64,000 nt of DNA from Phlegmacium glaucopus (GCA_015039465.1 MU130497.1:1074070-1138069); one strand, 5' to 3'. Counted from the first letter of the stretch, positions 21,777 to 33,648 are shown. A program made the numbers and translations. The notes: generated from the sequence alone by a model not told the origin.

Positions 21777-22910
21777 TCAATGTTCTCCGGTAAGGTTACC
21801 GTCTTCATCTCCGTCAACGTCGTAGAATCCAGTTCCGTAGATGTCGGGATCACAATCTTCTTCCTTTTTGACTTTAGATTTGCATCGGCAGGTGTTACCA
21901 TCCGTCTGTCCTCGGCACCAAGCCACGTGATCGTAGAAGAGGGGGAGTCGACAGCTCGCACAGTGTTCTGGTTCTTGTCGTCGTCGTTTGGGAAGAGGGG
22001 CTTTGTCTTCTTCTTTGTTCTTAGGGCAATTACTGGGCCAGTGTCCAGGGGCCACCCGTTTACAGGAGGGGCATCTGTAGGCACCGCATTCTTGTTTGCG
22101 ATGTCCAAGGGTACCGCATTGAAAGCATTTTGGTCGACTAGTGGGTGCTCGTGCCGTGTATGGGATGGATCGGATAAGGGGGATATTGGCTTCGGACGGT
22201 TGTCGAGTGAGTGGTTGAGGACGGATACGAGTTCCAGTCTCTTCGGAAGGGTTGTTAAGAGGAATATTGTTTGGAAAAGTGACAGGAGAGTTAGGGGGAG
22301 CGGGGATCCAGAGGTTGACAGTTGGGATTGTTAGAGTCAAAGTTTGTTCGATTCGTTTACTTAATCCATTGATTTCAAGGCGAGGAATAAGTTGTCGGAT
22401 ATTGTGTTCTTGAGTCGCATTTGTTTGTCGTAGTTCTTGTGCCATTTTAATAAGGCCTTCTGCCATCTTTTCTAAGGTATTGGCTTGCGGAAGTACCAGT
22501 CGATGGTGGCAGTAGGCGATGTCGAATGTTTTGAAATCGGAGTCATGGGTCCAATCTCGAAGGTGGTCTCGTACGTAAGTTCGGTAATGGGAATATGTGG
22601 GGAACTGAGAGTCGAATATTTGGGTGATGTCTTGGATTCTGAATCGTTGGTTGGTAGTAGTAGAGCTTGTGGGGGAAGATGGGGGAAGTGGAAATTGAGT
22701 AGCGAGGAATGTAGTATGGACATTGAGAGGTTCGTTCTCGAGAATAGTAGCAAGGGAGGCAGTAGTGCTGAGAGTGGAAGTGGATGAAGGGGTTGTTAAC
22801 GAGGGAGTCATGGAGGGAGCGGTCAGAGGGGGAATATTTTCTTTGTTATCTTCACTGGAGTCGGTGTCGATCTTTGTAACTTTGAAGAAGGTCTTGTGAA
22901 TTGGTGACAT
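21777..22910 (-). CDS. Zinc-knuckle protein encoded by the gypsy element (ORF3)
   Basis: A 377-residue frame whose ATG lies 59 bp inside the end of pol, in another frame, which suggests reinitiation or a subgenomic message. The first third is Ser/Thr/Pro-rich and the middle helical (QDITQIFDSQFPTYSHYRTY). Then comes a set of cysteine clusters. One is a gag-like knuckle, CFQCGTLGHRKQEC (CX2CX4HX4C). The second is CPSCKRVAPGHWPSNC. The third is CASCRLPLFYDHVAWC. The acidic tail ends NLTGEH. These suggest nucleic acid binding, perhaps as a second nucleocapsid-like factor. It is not part of the standard gypsy set and its real role is unknown. The frame has no internal stop. Confidence 0.75.
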   Translation of the reverse strand: MSPIHKTFFKVTKIDTDSSEDNKENIPPLTAPSMTPSLTTPSSTSTLSTTASLATILENEPLNVHTTFLATQFPLPPSSPTSSTTTNQRFRIQDITQIFDSQFPTYSHYRTYVRDHLRDWTHDSDFKTFDIAYCHHRLVLPQANTLEKMAEGLIKMAQELRQTNATQEHNIRQLIPRLEINGLSKRIEQTLTLTIPTVNLWIPAPPNSPVTFPNNIPLNNPSEETGTRIRPQPLTRQPSEANIPLIRSIPYTARAPTSRPKCFQCGTLGHRKQECGAYRCPSCKRVAPGHWPSNCPKNKEEDKAPLPKRRRQEPEHCASCRLPLFYDHVAWCRGQTDGNTCRCKSKVKKEEDCDPDIYGTGFYDVDGDEDGNLTGEH

Positions 22911-25900
22911 TTCGTTCGGGTTCCCAAGTGTTTTCTGCAGTTGAATATCCTTTCCATTTTATAAGGAAGGCATATCCTCTTCCCTGTCGTCTGTGGGAAA
23001 TTATTGACTCGACTTCATACTCCGGTTGGCCTTCGATAAGGTCAGGAGGTGGTTGTGGGAAGTTGTCGCCATAGACTCCATTTGTCTTGTAAGGGGAAAG
23101 TAGCGTGATATGAATGACTGGATGAATTCTCCAGGAGTGAGGTAATTCCAAGCGGTAGCTGAGGGGACTTAGAACTTCTATGACTTTGAAAGGGCCTTCT
23201 CGTTTAGGTGCCATCTTCTTGGTTTCGTATCGCAGTTTAAGGTATCGTGACTCGAGCCACACCTTATCTCCTATCTTGAATGGGGTGAAACCTCGGGTAA
23301 TACGTTCAGTCATGACTTGTCGTGCGAGTTCATGGGCCGCATTGGCTTCTTTCCGTGCTTCTTGGAGATTAATAAGGCGTTCTTGGGTGTCAGGAATGTT
23401 GGTTCTAGGGAATGCAGTGGGGATAGCGGTTGGGTTATAGCCCATTTGGAGGAATAGGGGAGATTCCTTTTGTGTAGCATGTGGTTTGGTGTTGTAAGAG
23501 AACTCAAGGGTAGGGAGGTATTGTCGCCATTGGTCGGGGTTATTTGCGCAGAAGATGGATAGATAAGCTTCGATTTCTTGGTTTGCTCTTTCGGTAGCGC
23601 CGTCTGTCTGTGGGTGATGGGCTGTGCTCATGACTAGGTTGATACCAAGAAGTCGTCCTAACTCCCGAAAGACGTGAGAGGCGAATTGGGGGCCACGATC
23701 GGAGATAGCTTTATCTGGTAATCCGTATCTTTTGTAAAGTGAGTCAAGTAAAATAGAGGCGGTTCCGTTGGCATCAATTGTTTTGTGGCATGGGGTTAGA
23801 ATTACCCCCTTCGTAGACCCGTGGTCGACCACAACCATGATAGAGTCAAAGCCATCGGAGGGAGGGAGATCCGTGATGAAATCCATAGTGATCAAAGAGA
23901 ATGGGCGGAGTTGTTCGGAACGGATAGGTTGTAAAGGCGGGGAAATAGGGTGACGGTTTATCTTGTGTTGTTGACAGATGGCGCAGCCATCAACATAGTT
24001 TCGAATGAATGTAGCCATTCCAGGCCACCAGTAGTCGCGTTGGACTAAGTTTTGGGTAACAAGACGGCCAGGGTGTCCGGCAGGGATAGAGTCGTGATGT
24101 TTTTGAACGATGTTACGGCGTAAGTCCATATTATCGGGTACGTAGCAACGGTTTTTATAGAAAACCAGGTCGCCGTCGGTTCGCCAGTCACTAAGGGCAG
24201 AGCGCATAGGGAGGGGTCCACCATGGAGCATCGCATGTAAAGCGGTTTTGACAACATCGTCCATTTGTTTTGTAGAAGTTATGAGTTTTTGGAGTTCCAT
24301 GTCAATGGTGTTAACGAAGAGTTTATCAGGGAGTAATGTTCGGTCTTCATTGTCATTTTCCATTCCAACCGTAAGGTCAGCTCGTCGTGAAAGGGCATCA
24401 GATTGAACCATTTGGGTTCCAGGTACGTGTGTGAGGTGAATGTCAAATTCAGAGAGGAAAAGGCTCCATCGAGCTTGTCGTCGATTAAGTTTTTGAGCGG
24501 TTTTGAAGTAGGTCAGGTTTTTGTGATCGGAGCGTACGGTGACTGGGTATGGGTTTCCCATCAGATAGTGTCGCCATTCTTTGAGGGCTCGAATAATGGC
24601 TAGAAGTTCTCGGTCGTAGATTTCATAGTTTCGTTCCGTATTGTTGAATGATTTGGATAAATATCCACAAGGGTGCCAGTCTCCGTTGTTATCTTGTTGT
24701 CGTAGTACTGCTCCTGATGCGTATTTGGAAGCGTCCGTTTCGAGTTCAAAAGGTTTTGTTGCGTCGGGCATTCGTAGAACTGGGGATTCAGTGAATTTCC
24801 TCTTTAGCATTTTGAAAGCTTGGTTTCGTTCAGGTGTCCATTCGAATTTGATGTCTTTCTTGAGTAGGTCGTTCAATGGTTTTGTCATATTGCCATACCC
24901 TTGGATGAATCGTCGGTAGTAGTTCCCAAAACCTAGGAATGAGCGGATTTCGTGTACTGAAGTAGGTGCAGGCCAGTCAGCGATTCCAGCAAGTTTTACC
25001 GGGTCCATAGCGAGTTTGTTTTCTTCGATAACTAGTCCTAGGAATTCCACTTTGGTTTGCCAGAAAGCGCATTTCTCGGGTTTAAGGTATAGGTCATTGT
25101 CGGCGAGGCGTTGGAGGATCCGTCTAGTGTTTTCCATATTTTCGGCAATTGTTTTGGTGAATATGAAGATATCATCCATGTAAATGACGACCCATCCTTC
25201 GGTGGTTTCGATTATGAATATGTCGTCCATCATTGCTTGAAACGTGGCAGGGGAGTTGCAGAGTCCGAAAAACATAACTGTGGGTTCAAATAATCCTTTG
25301 TTGGTTTTGAAAGCTGCTTTCCATTGGTCTCCGTCTCAAATGCGTACATTGTTGTAACCCCATCGGATATCCAGTTTGGTGAAGTATTTGGCGCCTTTGA
25401 GTCTGTCAATGAGTTCAGAGATGAGGGGAAGTGGATAAGTATTCTTGATTGTTCCTTCGTTTAACGTTCGATAGTCTTGTGTAGGGCGTACTTTTCCATC
25501 TTTTTTGTCGACGAAGAAGAATGGTGATGCCATGGGGGATTTGGATGGTCGTATATAGCCTTTATCGAGGTTTTCTTTGAGGAATTTGTCCAGTTCGGCT
25601 TGTTCCGGTAGTGTGAGTGGGTAGACCTTGCAGTCGCGAGGTATGAAATCGTCTTTAAGGTCGATGGCATGATCGTAGGGTCTTGCTCCAGGGAATCGTT
25701 CTGCGGTTTCCTTGTCGAAGATACGCCAATAATCCATAAGTTCCGATGGTATCATTTCCTCCAAAGTTTTCTCGTCCTTCTTCGCATTTTGTTCACTTGC
25801 TAAGGCAGTAGAGACATTGGTTTTGTTGACCCAGAGTTCGTTGTCCATGACATGGTTAATAAAAGCGGCGACCAGCTCAGTTTCGCTGTCGTCGAGGTTG

Positions 25901-26685
25901 AGTTCAATGGTTTCATTTTCGTCGTCCAATTTTAGGAGTGTTGAATTGAGGGGTGATTCCTCGTCTTCGACTTCTTCTATTGTGGCTTTCGGAAGAGTTG
26001 GAGTTTCAGGGATCGTGGTGACTTGTTCTCTTTTTCTCCAATCGGGGGAATCACTTCTTTGTAATTTGGTCTTCTTCTTTCTCTTTTCTTTCCATTTTTC
26101 TATTGTTTCTTTCATTTCTTCTTCTACTTGGTTGTATCGTGTTTCGTCGATTTTCAGTGTTTCGTCGATTTCTATCTTGTTTAAGGTGGTGGTGTGGGCG
26201 TTTTGCGTTTCCTGTAATCGTTGTCGATTTCTTCGATTGTAAGTTAGGGCTAGTTGATGCTTTCCCATTGGAAGATGCATTCGTCCAGTTCCCCAGTCTA
26301 TTTGGGGTTTATGGGCTTGGAACCAGGGGAGTCCAAATATGACATCGGCGCTTGCTATTGTGACAACATGAAGTCGTTCCATCATCCAGCTTTCGCCTTG
26401 TTGATATCTGATCCAGGTGTAATGTGTGATTTTCCCATTGGAGTTAGGGGATCCGTCTGCGTTTTGGGGGAGTATCGGTTTATCGAGGGAGTATAGAAGT
26501 ATTTGGTGTCGTTTGGCAAAGCCGGCGTTCATAAAGAGTCCACCTGCTCCTGTGTCCATAAGAATTCGGGCGTCAACGATTTTGTTCTCTTTTTCAGTTT
26601 TGCACGTGATAGGGGTCTGTAAGATCATAGATTGTTTTCCCATCTCGGCTACTAATACAGAAGAAATCATCAGCGACACAGACAT
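22852..26685 (-). pseudogene. Gypsy pol with one in-frame TGA (protease, RT, RNase H, integrase, chromodomain)
   Basis: One continuous frame apart from a TGA at 25336-25338, directly after GYNNVRI inside the reverse transcriptase. A CGA-to-TGA change would explain it. Domains in order: aspartic protease ([11 protein letters not shown]), RT (DYRTLNEGT, then FFGLCNSPATFQAMMDD, then catalytic YMDDIFIF), RNase H (FELETDASKYASGAVL), and the integrase zinc domain (HPGRLVTQNLVQRDYWWPGM, then CAICQQHK). The integrase core has D (LITMDFITDLP), D (ISDRGPQF) and E (TDGATERANQEIEAYL). A C-terminal chromodomain (FLIKWKGYSTAENTWEPERN) places it among chromoviruses, whose integrase is steered to chromatin. 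The ATG at 26685 is only one possibility: the frame is open upstream into gag, so a frameshift from gag is plausible. Confidence 0.93.
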
Positions 26686-26702
26686 TGAAACTGTGTGCTT
26701 GC

Positions 26703-27917
26703 CTAAAAATCCTGGTCCTTGACTACTTCATCTATCAACTTCTCTTTTTCTTCTGTATCCATATCTTCAACTAGGTTGCGTATCATGGCTCGTGCGGTAG
26801 CGGCTGTCTTCTTGAATCCGTTGAATTTCTTGTAACTGCTGTCGTTTGGTTTGACATAGTTTGAGTTTGTGTTCAGGGCGCTGTTTTGTTTGGAACGGCA
26901 TTCACGGGCGAAGTGTCCTATTTTGTGGCAGTGGAAGCATCTTCGTTCTTTCATGTGTTGTTCGCGTTCTTCTATAGTGAGGCGATCGATCTCGGTTGTG
27001 TCGATATCCATAGCATTGGGATCATGATGATGATTAACATAGCGTGGCGCAGGATAAGTTTTCTTGGCTTGAGGGGTGCTTCCGGTTTTTCGCTGAGTTA
27101 TTTCCTTGCATCGTTTGTATTGAAGGTCGAATTGAGAGGCTTTAGCGTACCAATCTTTGATGGCTGTAGGGGGGTTCTCGAGTCCATAGATTTTCTGTAA
27201 AAGAGAGGTGTGGATCCCTTCTGAGAAATAGTCGATAAGAGTTTTGTCGTCTTTGATCTTGGATCTTCCCGCGAGGATTCTGAATTGTGCGATGTAATCG
27301 TCTACTGAGTTGGTTCCTTGTCTGAGTTGGCGCAGTTGGGCTCTGGCTTCTCCTTCGGCGTCGGCGGCTAAGAATGCTTCTTTGAGTTTTTTGATGAAAC
27401 CGGCATATGTTCCAAAGTCTGGGGGTGTGGTGGCGAGACATTCGTCAAGGAAGGCTTCTTTCCAGATTTTAGCAGTTCCGCCAGTGAGGAATGAGAGGAT
27501 AAAGATGATTTGTTTGGCTTCGGAGTTATAGATTGAATCATTGAGGGAGAGGTATACTCGACAGTCCTGGAGGAAGGATAGGAGTCCGTCTCGATCTCCG
27601 TGGTATGGCTGCGGGGGGTTGATGCGTACTTCTTTTGACATTTTGTCGTCGTTGTCTTCGTGGTCACTAGTTATATCCCAATCGAATTTTGGCTGTTGAA
27701 CGGGTATTTCGGATCCAAAGGAGGTAGATGGTAATGGGGCAGGTGTTTGGAATGGGGAGGGGGCAACGGGTGGTGTGTATACTGGGGTTTTGACTTTTCC
27801 TGAGGTAGTTGGTTGAGGAGTTGACAGTGTCTGAGGGACTGGTTGGTCTGTTGCGGTTGTTCGAGGGTTTCTTCCTACTCGTTCTTGTCTTGGTTGTGTT
27901 GTAGAGCTGTGGCTCAT
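26703..27917 (-). CDS. Gypsy gag (capsid-nucleocapsid)
   Basis: A 404-residue frame. The N-terminus is Pro/Thr/Ser-rich. The capsid (Retrotrans_gag) core is at roughly residues 100-260, with [15 protein letters not shown] and [18 protein letters not shown]. One CCHC zinc knuckle, [14 protein letters not shown], lies near residue 315. It ends with TAG at 26703-26705, 18 bases before the pol ATG and in a different frame. The product would form the virus-like particle and bind the RNA genome. No internal stops are seen. Confidence 0.92.
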   Translation of the reverse strand: MSHSSTTQPRQERVGRNPRTTATDQPVPQTLSTPQPTTSGKVKTPVYTPPVAPSPFQTPAPLPSTSFGSEIPVQQPKFDWDITSDHEDNDDKMSKEVRINPPQPYHGDRDGLLSFLQDCRVYLSLNDSIYNSEAKQIIFILSFLTGGTAKIWKEAFLDECLATTPPDFGTYAGFIKKLKEAFLAADAEGEARAQLRQLRQGTNSVDDYIAQFRILAGRSKIKDDKTLIDYFSEGIHTSLLQKIYGLENPPTAIKDWYAKASQFDLQYKRCKEITQRKTGSTPQAKKTYPAPRYVNHHHDPNAMDIDTTEIDRLTIEEREQHMKERRCFHCHKIGHFARECRSKQNSALNTNSNYVKPNDSSYKKFNGFKKTAATARAMIRNLVEDMDTEEKEKLIDEVVKDQDF

Positions 27918-28252
27918 GCGTTCTGGCTCGGGAAGTTTTTCTTCAAGAGTTTCTTTGTTGTCGGTGTCGTATCGACTGCTTCTGGTTGTGTCTTCTTCTT
28001 CTTCTGATGACTCGGTAGGGGCTTGGTATTTGCCCTTTGACGTCGTGGTGTATTATCTCTTGAGATCCGTTGGTATCGGCGACCACACGATCTTCTTATG
28101 ACTCCGTTGATACAGGCGATCACACAAGTTCGGGTCACGAGGATAATCCAAGTGACTACTGGTTTGTTGGCTAGTGCATTGTTTCGTTGGGCTCCAGAAG
28201 GTAAGGTTCGTCTGCGCTTAGAGAAGCGGACGCAAGAGTAGTTTAGACCTTT

Positions 28253-28683
28253 TGTTACGGCGACTATAAGCTTGCACTCGTGTTCGGTGCTGGGCCGATA
28301 GACCAAATAACTAGGGACTTAGATACAACTGCAATCGTGTTCAACAAGTTAAGACTGAGGGCGACAGGTTCTGAGCAAGCTGTGTAGATTAAGACCGTAA
28401 GAGTACAAAGGTCTAAACTAGGGATCATGGCTATGGGTATGGCTCTTATATACTAAGGGGTCGAGTCAGAGATAAGGGGATGGTCCGTGCTGGGAGTATG
28501 AGTCGGTACGAGTCAGAGATAGAGAGACGGAAGCGATAGCTAAGTATAGTACATGGAAGGTTCAGGGCAAAGGGTAAGTAGGAAAGGGGATGGTGTAGAG
28601 AGCGATGAAGGAAGATGTAATGTACAGTAGAGAAAGGGAGGGAAAAGGAATGGGGGCTATGCGCGTACCAGACGTTTATAACA
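28253..28683 (-). repeat. Gypsy 5' LTR (upstream of the minus-strand genes)
   Basis: 431 bp, TGTTACGG to TTATAACA on the plus strand, followed by the target duplication AGAAT. The promoter for the minus-strand gag-pol transcript is expected here. Confidence 0.95.
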
Positions 28684-29079
28684 AGAATGAATTGAACTGA
28701 ACTACCTATCCTGGTATATACCCTAAGGATGAGGCTATGTAAAACAAATAAAAAGAAAGAAGTACGCACTGTCAAAGGAAGAATGATGAAGAGAGGACAG
28801 CTGCGAGAAGAAAGAACAATGGAAAAGAAGAAGGAACAATAAAAAGATCTGTAAAATGTCAAAGTGTGAGAGAAAAGAAGAGAAGGCAGTGTACATAGTC
28901 CAATAGCAAAAATATATTGGCTCCAAAGGCGTGTGGTCATGTCAAAAATGTGAAAGGTCCTGAGTCAACACTTGAAAGGCGCAGCCTTGTTCCCGAGAAA
29001 ATACTACTTGCCCATGATCCCATGTCGCTCAGCCTTGATAACACTTGACACTCTGCGAGAATAATCCTCTGCTGCTGAT

Positions 29080-29580
29080 TCATCTGCAATTCCTGCTTAG
29101 TTGTGATCCTCCTGGACTTCCTAAATTGTCATAAAGAGGGTGGGAAGGCTTCAGGTACCGTGTGAATGATGGTTTTGGCAGTGAATGATAAAATAAGAGG
29201 TAGATGATTGAGGATAGGGGACTGAGTGAGATCCAGGAGCGAGGTATGGCAAGATAGATAGCTGAGGGGAAGACTTGTGGGTCCATAGCCACAACAACAA
29301 TGACAAAGCCTTTGACATAATGGGAGATGTAGCTGATGTGTCCATAAACGGGCTGTTCTTGAAATGATGGGCCATAGATGCGATCAAACGCGAGCTGATG
29401 ACCGATGCAAATAGTACATTGATCGCTTTGTTGTATCACTAGCCAAGGGACAAATGGATGGTAGATGTTTAGGAGCATGTCGATAGTGTAAATGATAGAC
29501 AACATAGTGGAAGACATTGAGGATATGATGAGTGATGAGGATGTTATCGTTGAACAAATGATTTTGTTGACCAGGAACAC
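29080..29580 (-). CDS. Conserved frame of the CACGCTAT-ended repeat, copy 2
   Basis: A frame of about 166 codons whose ~150-residue core is shared with copy 3 (32440-32910) without a frameshift. Distinct segments are RIYGPSFQEQPVYGHISYIS and VVVAMDPQVFPSAIYLAI. The C-terminus NLGSPGGSQLSRNCR is identical in both. The start is uncertain because the longest frame begins at a non-ATG-supported position. No known family is recognised. It may be a genuine element-encoded peptide, or simply a frame that survived because the copies are young. Confidence 0.3.
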   Translation of the reverse strand: MFLVNKIICSTITSSSLIISSMSSTMLSIIYTIDMLLNIYHPFVPWLVIQQSDQCTICIGHQLAFDRIYGPSFQEQPVYGHISYISHYVKGFVIVVVAMDPQVFPSAIYLAIPRSWISLSPLSSIIYLLFYHSLPKPSFTRYLKPSHPLYDNLGSPGGSQLSRNCR

Positions 29581-29696
29581 GATTCAGGGCTGCTTCCAAA
29601 ATAGGTAAGTGAATTCAAAGTCCGCTTATTTTCATGATGGCAACTTTTAAGCTTTGTTCTCACGCTACCAATCAGTATTGGTGTGTGATAACGTCA

Positions 29697-31316
29697 CTGT
29701 ACTTATAGTAAATTACAGCTCCATAGGATCCATGTGCGCAGACCAGCGCTCTCCAGCATAGTCTAGCTTCGTCACTTGTCACATTAGAGTACATCACATA
29801 TTTTTCGTTAAGTTAAATAAACCAACCCTAAAGAAAGTCCATGTGCAACAACGAAAATTACTAAATATATAACTTATACGTTCAACTTTTGTTCCCCACT
29901 GGACCACACCATCACCAATTAGTAGCCCCCCTCATCACAGGGGGGGGTAAGTACTTTATTTTTATTTTACTCAAATTTTACTTATGTCGAGACCCAGGTT
30001 GTCTCCTAGTTGCTGGCCTCACTAGCCTCACTGCCAACACAACACTGTCATGACGGCTTTCCACGGCTTCAACCAGCTCATTTTCAACCCAAATCTGCAT
30101 TGATCTCATCACAGCATTGAATATTATAGGCCTCTTCCCCCTGACACCCATCAACTTTGACATTGGGTAGGATATCATTCACTCACCATTCTCGACTCTT
30201 TGAGCTTCAACTCTACCTCTCGCCTCTTTTTAGGACAAATCTCACAATCCTCAATGCCTGGACCCTTCCTCTGGGTTTGTGTATTCAACCTACCACCTCG
30301 CGACACAGCTCGTCAATGCTATGCCGACCCTTCATGGACAACATAGGACGAGCTGCATATTCTTGACGATGGATGCCAACAAGGATGGGGGTGATGACAA
30401 ACAGCAACAAACAGTGACAACACCAGGCAAGTCCTGCTCAACCCACTCCCTCTGCTACTCCCATTACATCGGCTCCTCCGACTACTGCTGCCACATCTCA
30501 ACAAGTGTCTACCTTGAGCGCCACTCAACATCATTTCTGCTTATCAACAATCTGTTCTCTGACAAGGTTGAAGGATGCTGGCCCTTTTCAATGACCTGGC
30601 AAGTAACACTCCTCGCTATCACAGCGCCAATGAATTTATTGCTGATGTTCGCTTGATATTCCAGAATACCACAATATTGGCAACTCCTGTCCCCATTCCA
30701 CCTCCAGCTCTGGTTGTCATGCCTAAGAAAGTAGTAGCACCAGCTCCCACTGCTTGGCTCCCATCCAGTGTCCCTGTTATACAACGCTCCAAAGCTGAAG
30801 CTGTCAGCCATCCTAGGTGCAAGATTCATCTGCCACCTCCCACTTACCTTATGCTGACGTGCCCAAGAAACATAGGAAGACTAAGAGGATCAAGGATGAT
30901 GGGACTATCAAATGGCTCAATTTATTTTATTGGACTGGGTTCATTTGATGTAGTGTATACAATGTTTAGACTACTTAGTACTTAGTTGAATAAGATTTTT
31001 TTAAAAATTTCCTTCTATTTGTGATACTATTAGAATATTAGTCTAGACCAGGCCTCTCACCAGGACTGACTAGTACTGACTAGTTACAAACAGTACCAAC
31101 CTAGTCCTATATAATATACTATCATACTATATAGCACCTTATAGCGCTCTATAGCATCAAGCTGTTTCGGGATAGTGTGACTGTGACACTTGACAGCACT
31201 ATAAACAAAAGAACCTTTGCTATGGTTCTATGGTGCTGTCCGGTGCTGTCCAGTGCTGGTCAGCTGACCCCAAGTTTGCTGATGCTGACATTGTGGAAAT
31301 GAGTAATGAAGAGGTA
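29697..31316 (+). other. hAT interior with degenerate frames
   Basis: No intact gene. At 30575-30985 a frame (DLASNTPRYHSANEFIADVR) leads, after a frame change, to PYADVPKKHRKTKRIKDDG at about 30845-30900, which looks like decayed coding sequence of unknown type. A run of GTACTGAC and CTATAGCA repeats lies at about 31050-31270. Confidence 0.35.
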
Positions 31317-32293
31317 TGAATCATGTAACTTGATTTCCATACAGAACATTTATACTACATCACAGATTGCTGATATGCTGCTCTCAAAGACTATACCAGA
31401 GGCCAGCAATAGGAAGGGACCAACACACACTCTGAAACCTAAAGTAACAGAAAAAGCAATGGCCCCACCCAAGAAGAAGACGAGGACTCCTTCTGTTGAG
31501 GTTGAAGAAATTGAAGATGAAGATAGCTCACACAACATTGCCACTTGGAATGGTAGCATCTCGTCAATGAGCTCATTCCAAATCCCAAATTCAAAGAAGG
31601 TATTTTGTGTCTTATTGCATATGATTTTATTGTAATGAGGTTTACAGAAGGGCAACACAAAACAGAGCCTAATCTACTTGTTCTATGAAATTGTCATCAA
31701 CGGGCCGGATGGTACTCTGGGAGATGACGGGGACATCCACTACCATTGTCTCCATGGTGCTCACAAGATCTGTACAATCAAATGATCAATGAGAAGCAAT
31801 CTTAATGGTATGTCCTTTTATATTGCTCACTTATTTCTTACTGGTTATCTTCTCAGTTCTAGTCAACAATCTCCATGTTCATGTCAAGCTGATGTATCAA
31901 CTCTACTGCATCCTGAAGGATTGTGACGAGCCACCAACACCCGATGAGATTGATATTGCTTCTGGGAAGAGGGAGCTGGATGGACACGCTGAAGCCGAAT
32001 ACCTAAAAAAACTCAACAAAGCATCAGAAAACATCAAGAAAGCATTCAAAGATCAAAAGGCATGGGCTGCTGTAAGTGAAGGTTATTCACTCAACCATCG
32101 TCTGCTTATGGATTGATCAACAGGGGCCATGGGACCAGGAAAAGTTTGAGCAGCTCCTTACCGAATGGATTATTGCATGCGACCAGCCCTTTGATGAAGT
32201 GGAAAAGCCCGAGTTTATCACGATGATGAACTTCACACATTGTAATGTTGGTTCATTGAAGATTCCAAAACGCGATGCTATCAAGCGGCGTTA

Positions 32294-33648
32294 TCACGCT
32301 ATCGCGCACCAATACTGATTGGTAACATGAGAACAAAGCTTAAAAGTTGCCATCATGAAAATAAGCGGACTTTGAATTCACTTACCTATTTTGGAAGCAG
32401 CCCTGAATCGCATTCCTGGTCAATAAAATCATTTGTTCAATGTTATCATCCTCATTGCTCATCATATCCTCAATGTCTTCTACTATGCTATCCATCATTT
32501 ACACCATCAACATGCTCCTAAACATCTACCATCTGTTTGTCCCTTGGCTAGCTATTCAACAAAGTGATCAATCTACTATTTGCATCGGTCATCGGCTCGT
32601 GTTTGATCGCATCTATGGCCCATCATTTCAAGAACAGCCCGTTTATGGACACATCAGCTACATCTCCCATTATGTCAAAGGCTTTGTCATTGTTGTTGTG
32701 GCTATGGACCCACAAGTCTTCCCCTCAGCTATCTATCTTGCCATACCTTGCTCCTGGATCGCACTCAGTCCCCTATCCTCACTCATCTACCTCTTATCTT
32801 ATCATTCACTGCCAAAACCAACATTCATGCGGTACCTGAAGCCTTCCCACCCTCTTTATGACAATTTAGGAAGTCCAGGAGGATCACAACTAAGCAGGAA
32901 TTGCAGATGAATCAGCAGCAGAGGATTATTCTTGCAGAGTGTCAAGTGTTATCAAGGCTGAGCGACATGGGATCATGGGCAAGTAGTATTCTCTCGGGAA
33001 CAAGGCTGCGCCTTTCAAGTGTTGACTCAGGACCTTTCACATATTTGACATGACCACACACCTATGGAGTCAATATATTTTTGCTATTGGACTATGTACA
33101 CTACCTTCTCTTCTTTTCTCTCACACTTTGACACTTTACAGATTCTTTTACTGTTCCTTTTTCTTTTCCATTGTTCTTTTCTTCTGGCAGCTGTCCTCTC
33201 TTCATCATTCTTCCTTTGACAGCGCGTACCTCTTTCTTTTTTATTGTTCTACATAGCCTCATCCTTAGGGTATAAATACTGCTCTTTTGTACTAGGATAG
33301 GTAGTTTCTCCCAATTCATTCTTACTCCCCAACTATCATCTTCTCAGTGGAATTCCAGTGAATTCCTCCCTGTAAGTTCACTTTTTCTGCCCTTAACTGT
33401 CAATCTATCCATACTGTCTACTGCTATAGTCTTACTGAAGACTCTTTCTCATTCATCCTCATCCTTGTCCTCCACCCTCAGTCACCTTTAATATTCATCC
33501 TCATCCTCCTCTACTCTCTCTTAACCAAGTGTTCTTACTAGTCTCTGGTTATACCTTCCCTAAACAAACACAGGGGGATATTCTGACCTAAAGTCTGGTC
33601 CAGTTCCCTCTGGTTGGTGTTTTATAACAACACAAACAACAATTTATA
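32294..33648 (+). repeat. Copy 3 of the CACGCTAT-ended repeat, ~1.36 kb
   Basis: Interrupts the hAT transposase between codons for AIKRR (32280-32290) and MKMGEE (33657). Its ends CACGCTAT and ATAGCGTG are inverted. It is complete and gives the empty-site reference for the gypsy and copia insertions. The target duplication is unclear. Confidence 0.75.
32440..32910 (+). CDS. Conserved frame of the CACGCTAT-ended repeat, copy 3
   Basis: A 156-codon frame matching the minus-strand frame at 29080-29580 along about 150 residues with roughly one change in ten. It contains two hydrophobic stretches (LIISSMSSTMLSIIYTI and YVKGFVIVVVAM), so a membrane-associated peptide is possible. The product is unrecognised and the chance-frame alternative stays open. 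Confidence 0.3.
   Translation: MLSSSLLIISSMSSTMLSIIYTINMLLNIYHLFVPWLAIQQSDQSTICIGHRLVFDRIYGPSFQEQPVYGHISYISHYVKGFVIVVVAMDPQVFPSAIYLAIPCSWIALSPLSSLIYLLSYHSLPKPTFMRYLKPSHPLYDNLGSPGGSQLSRNCR

Larger units (their letters stand above)
20606..28683 (-). mobile_element. Ty3/gypsy (chromovirus) retrotransposon, 8,078 bp, full length
   Basis: Flanked by AGAAT on both sides (20601-20605 and 28684-28688). Two 431 bp LTRs differ at only about 3 positions, so the insertion is recent. Coding order on the minus strand is gag, pol with chromodomain, a zinc-knuckle ORF and a BTB-like ORF. Pol carries one in-frame TGA, so this copy is probably not autonomous unless the stop is read through. The region 27918-28252 after the 5' LTR is an untranslated leader. 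Confidence 0.95.
20204..29696 (-). repeat. Copy 2 of the ~1.4 kb CACGCTAT-ended repeat, split by gypsy
   Basis: The two halves, 20204-20605 and 28689-29696, match the reverse complement of copy 3 (32294-33648) along their length. The left end reads CACATTATAAATTGTTG and the right end carries ACCAATCAGTATTGGT. Copy 3 contains the uninterrupted AGTAAGAATGAATTG, exactly where gypsy sits here. Confidence 0.8.

Noticed and set aside
21659..22108. Upstream extension of the BTB-like ORF4 to a start at 22108
   Set aside because: Overlaps ORF3 in another frame and reads as low-complexity shadow text; the ATG at 21658 directly precedes the domain.
21753..22334. A 193-codon plus-strand frame inside gypsy
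   Set aside because: Shadow of ORF3 on the opposite strand, with no recognisable motif.
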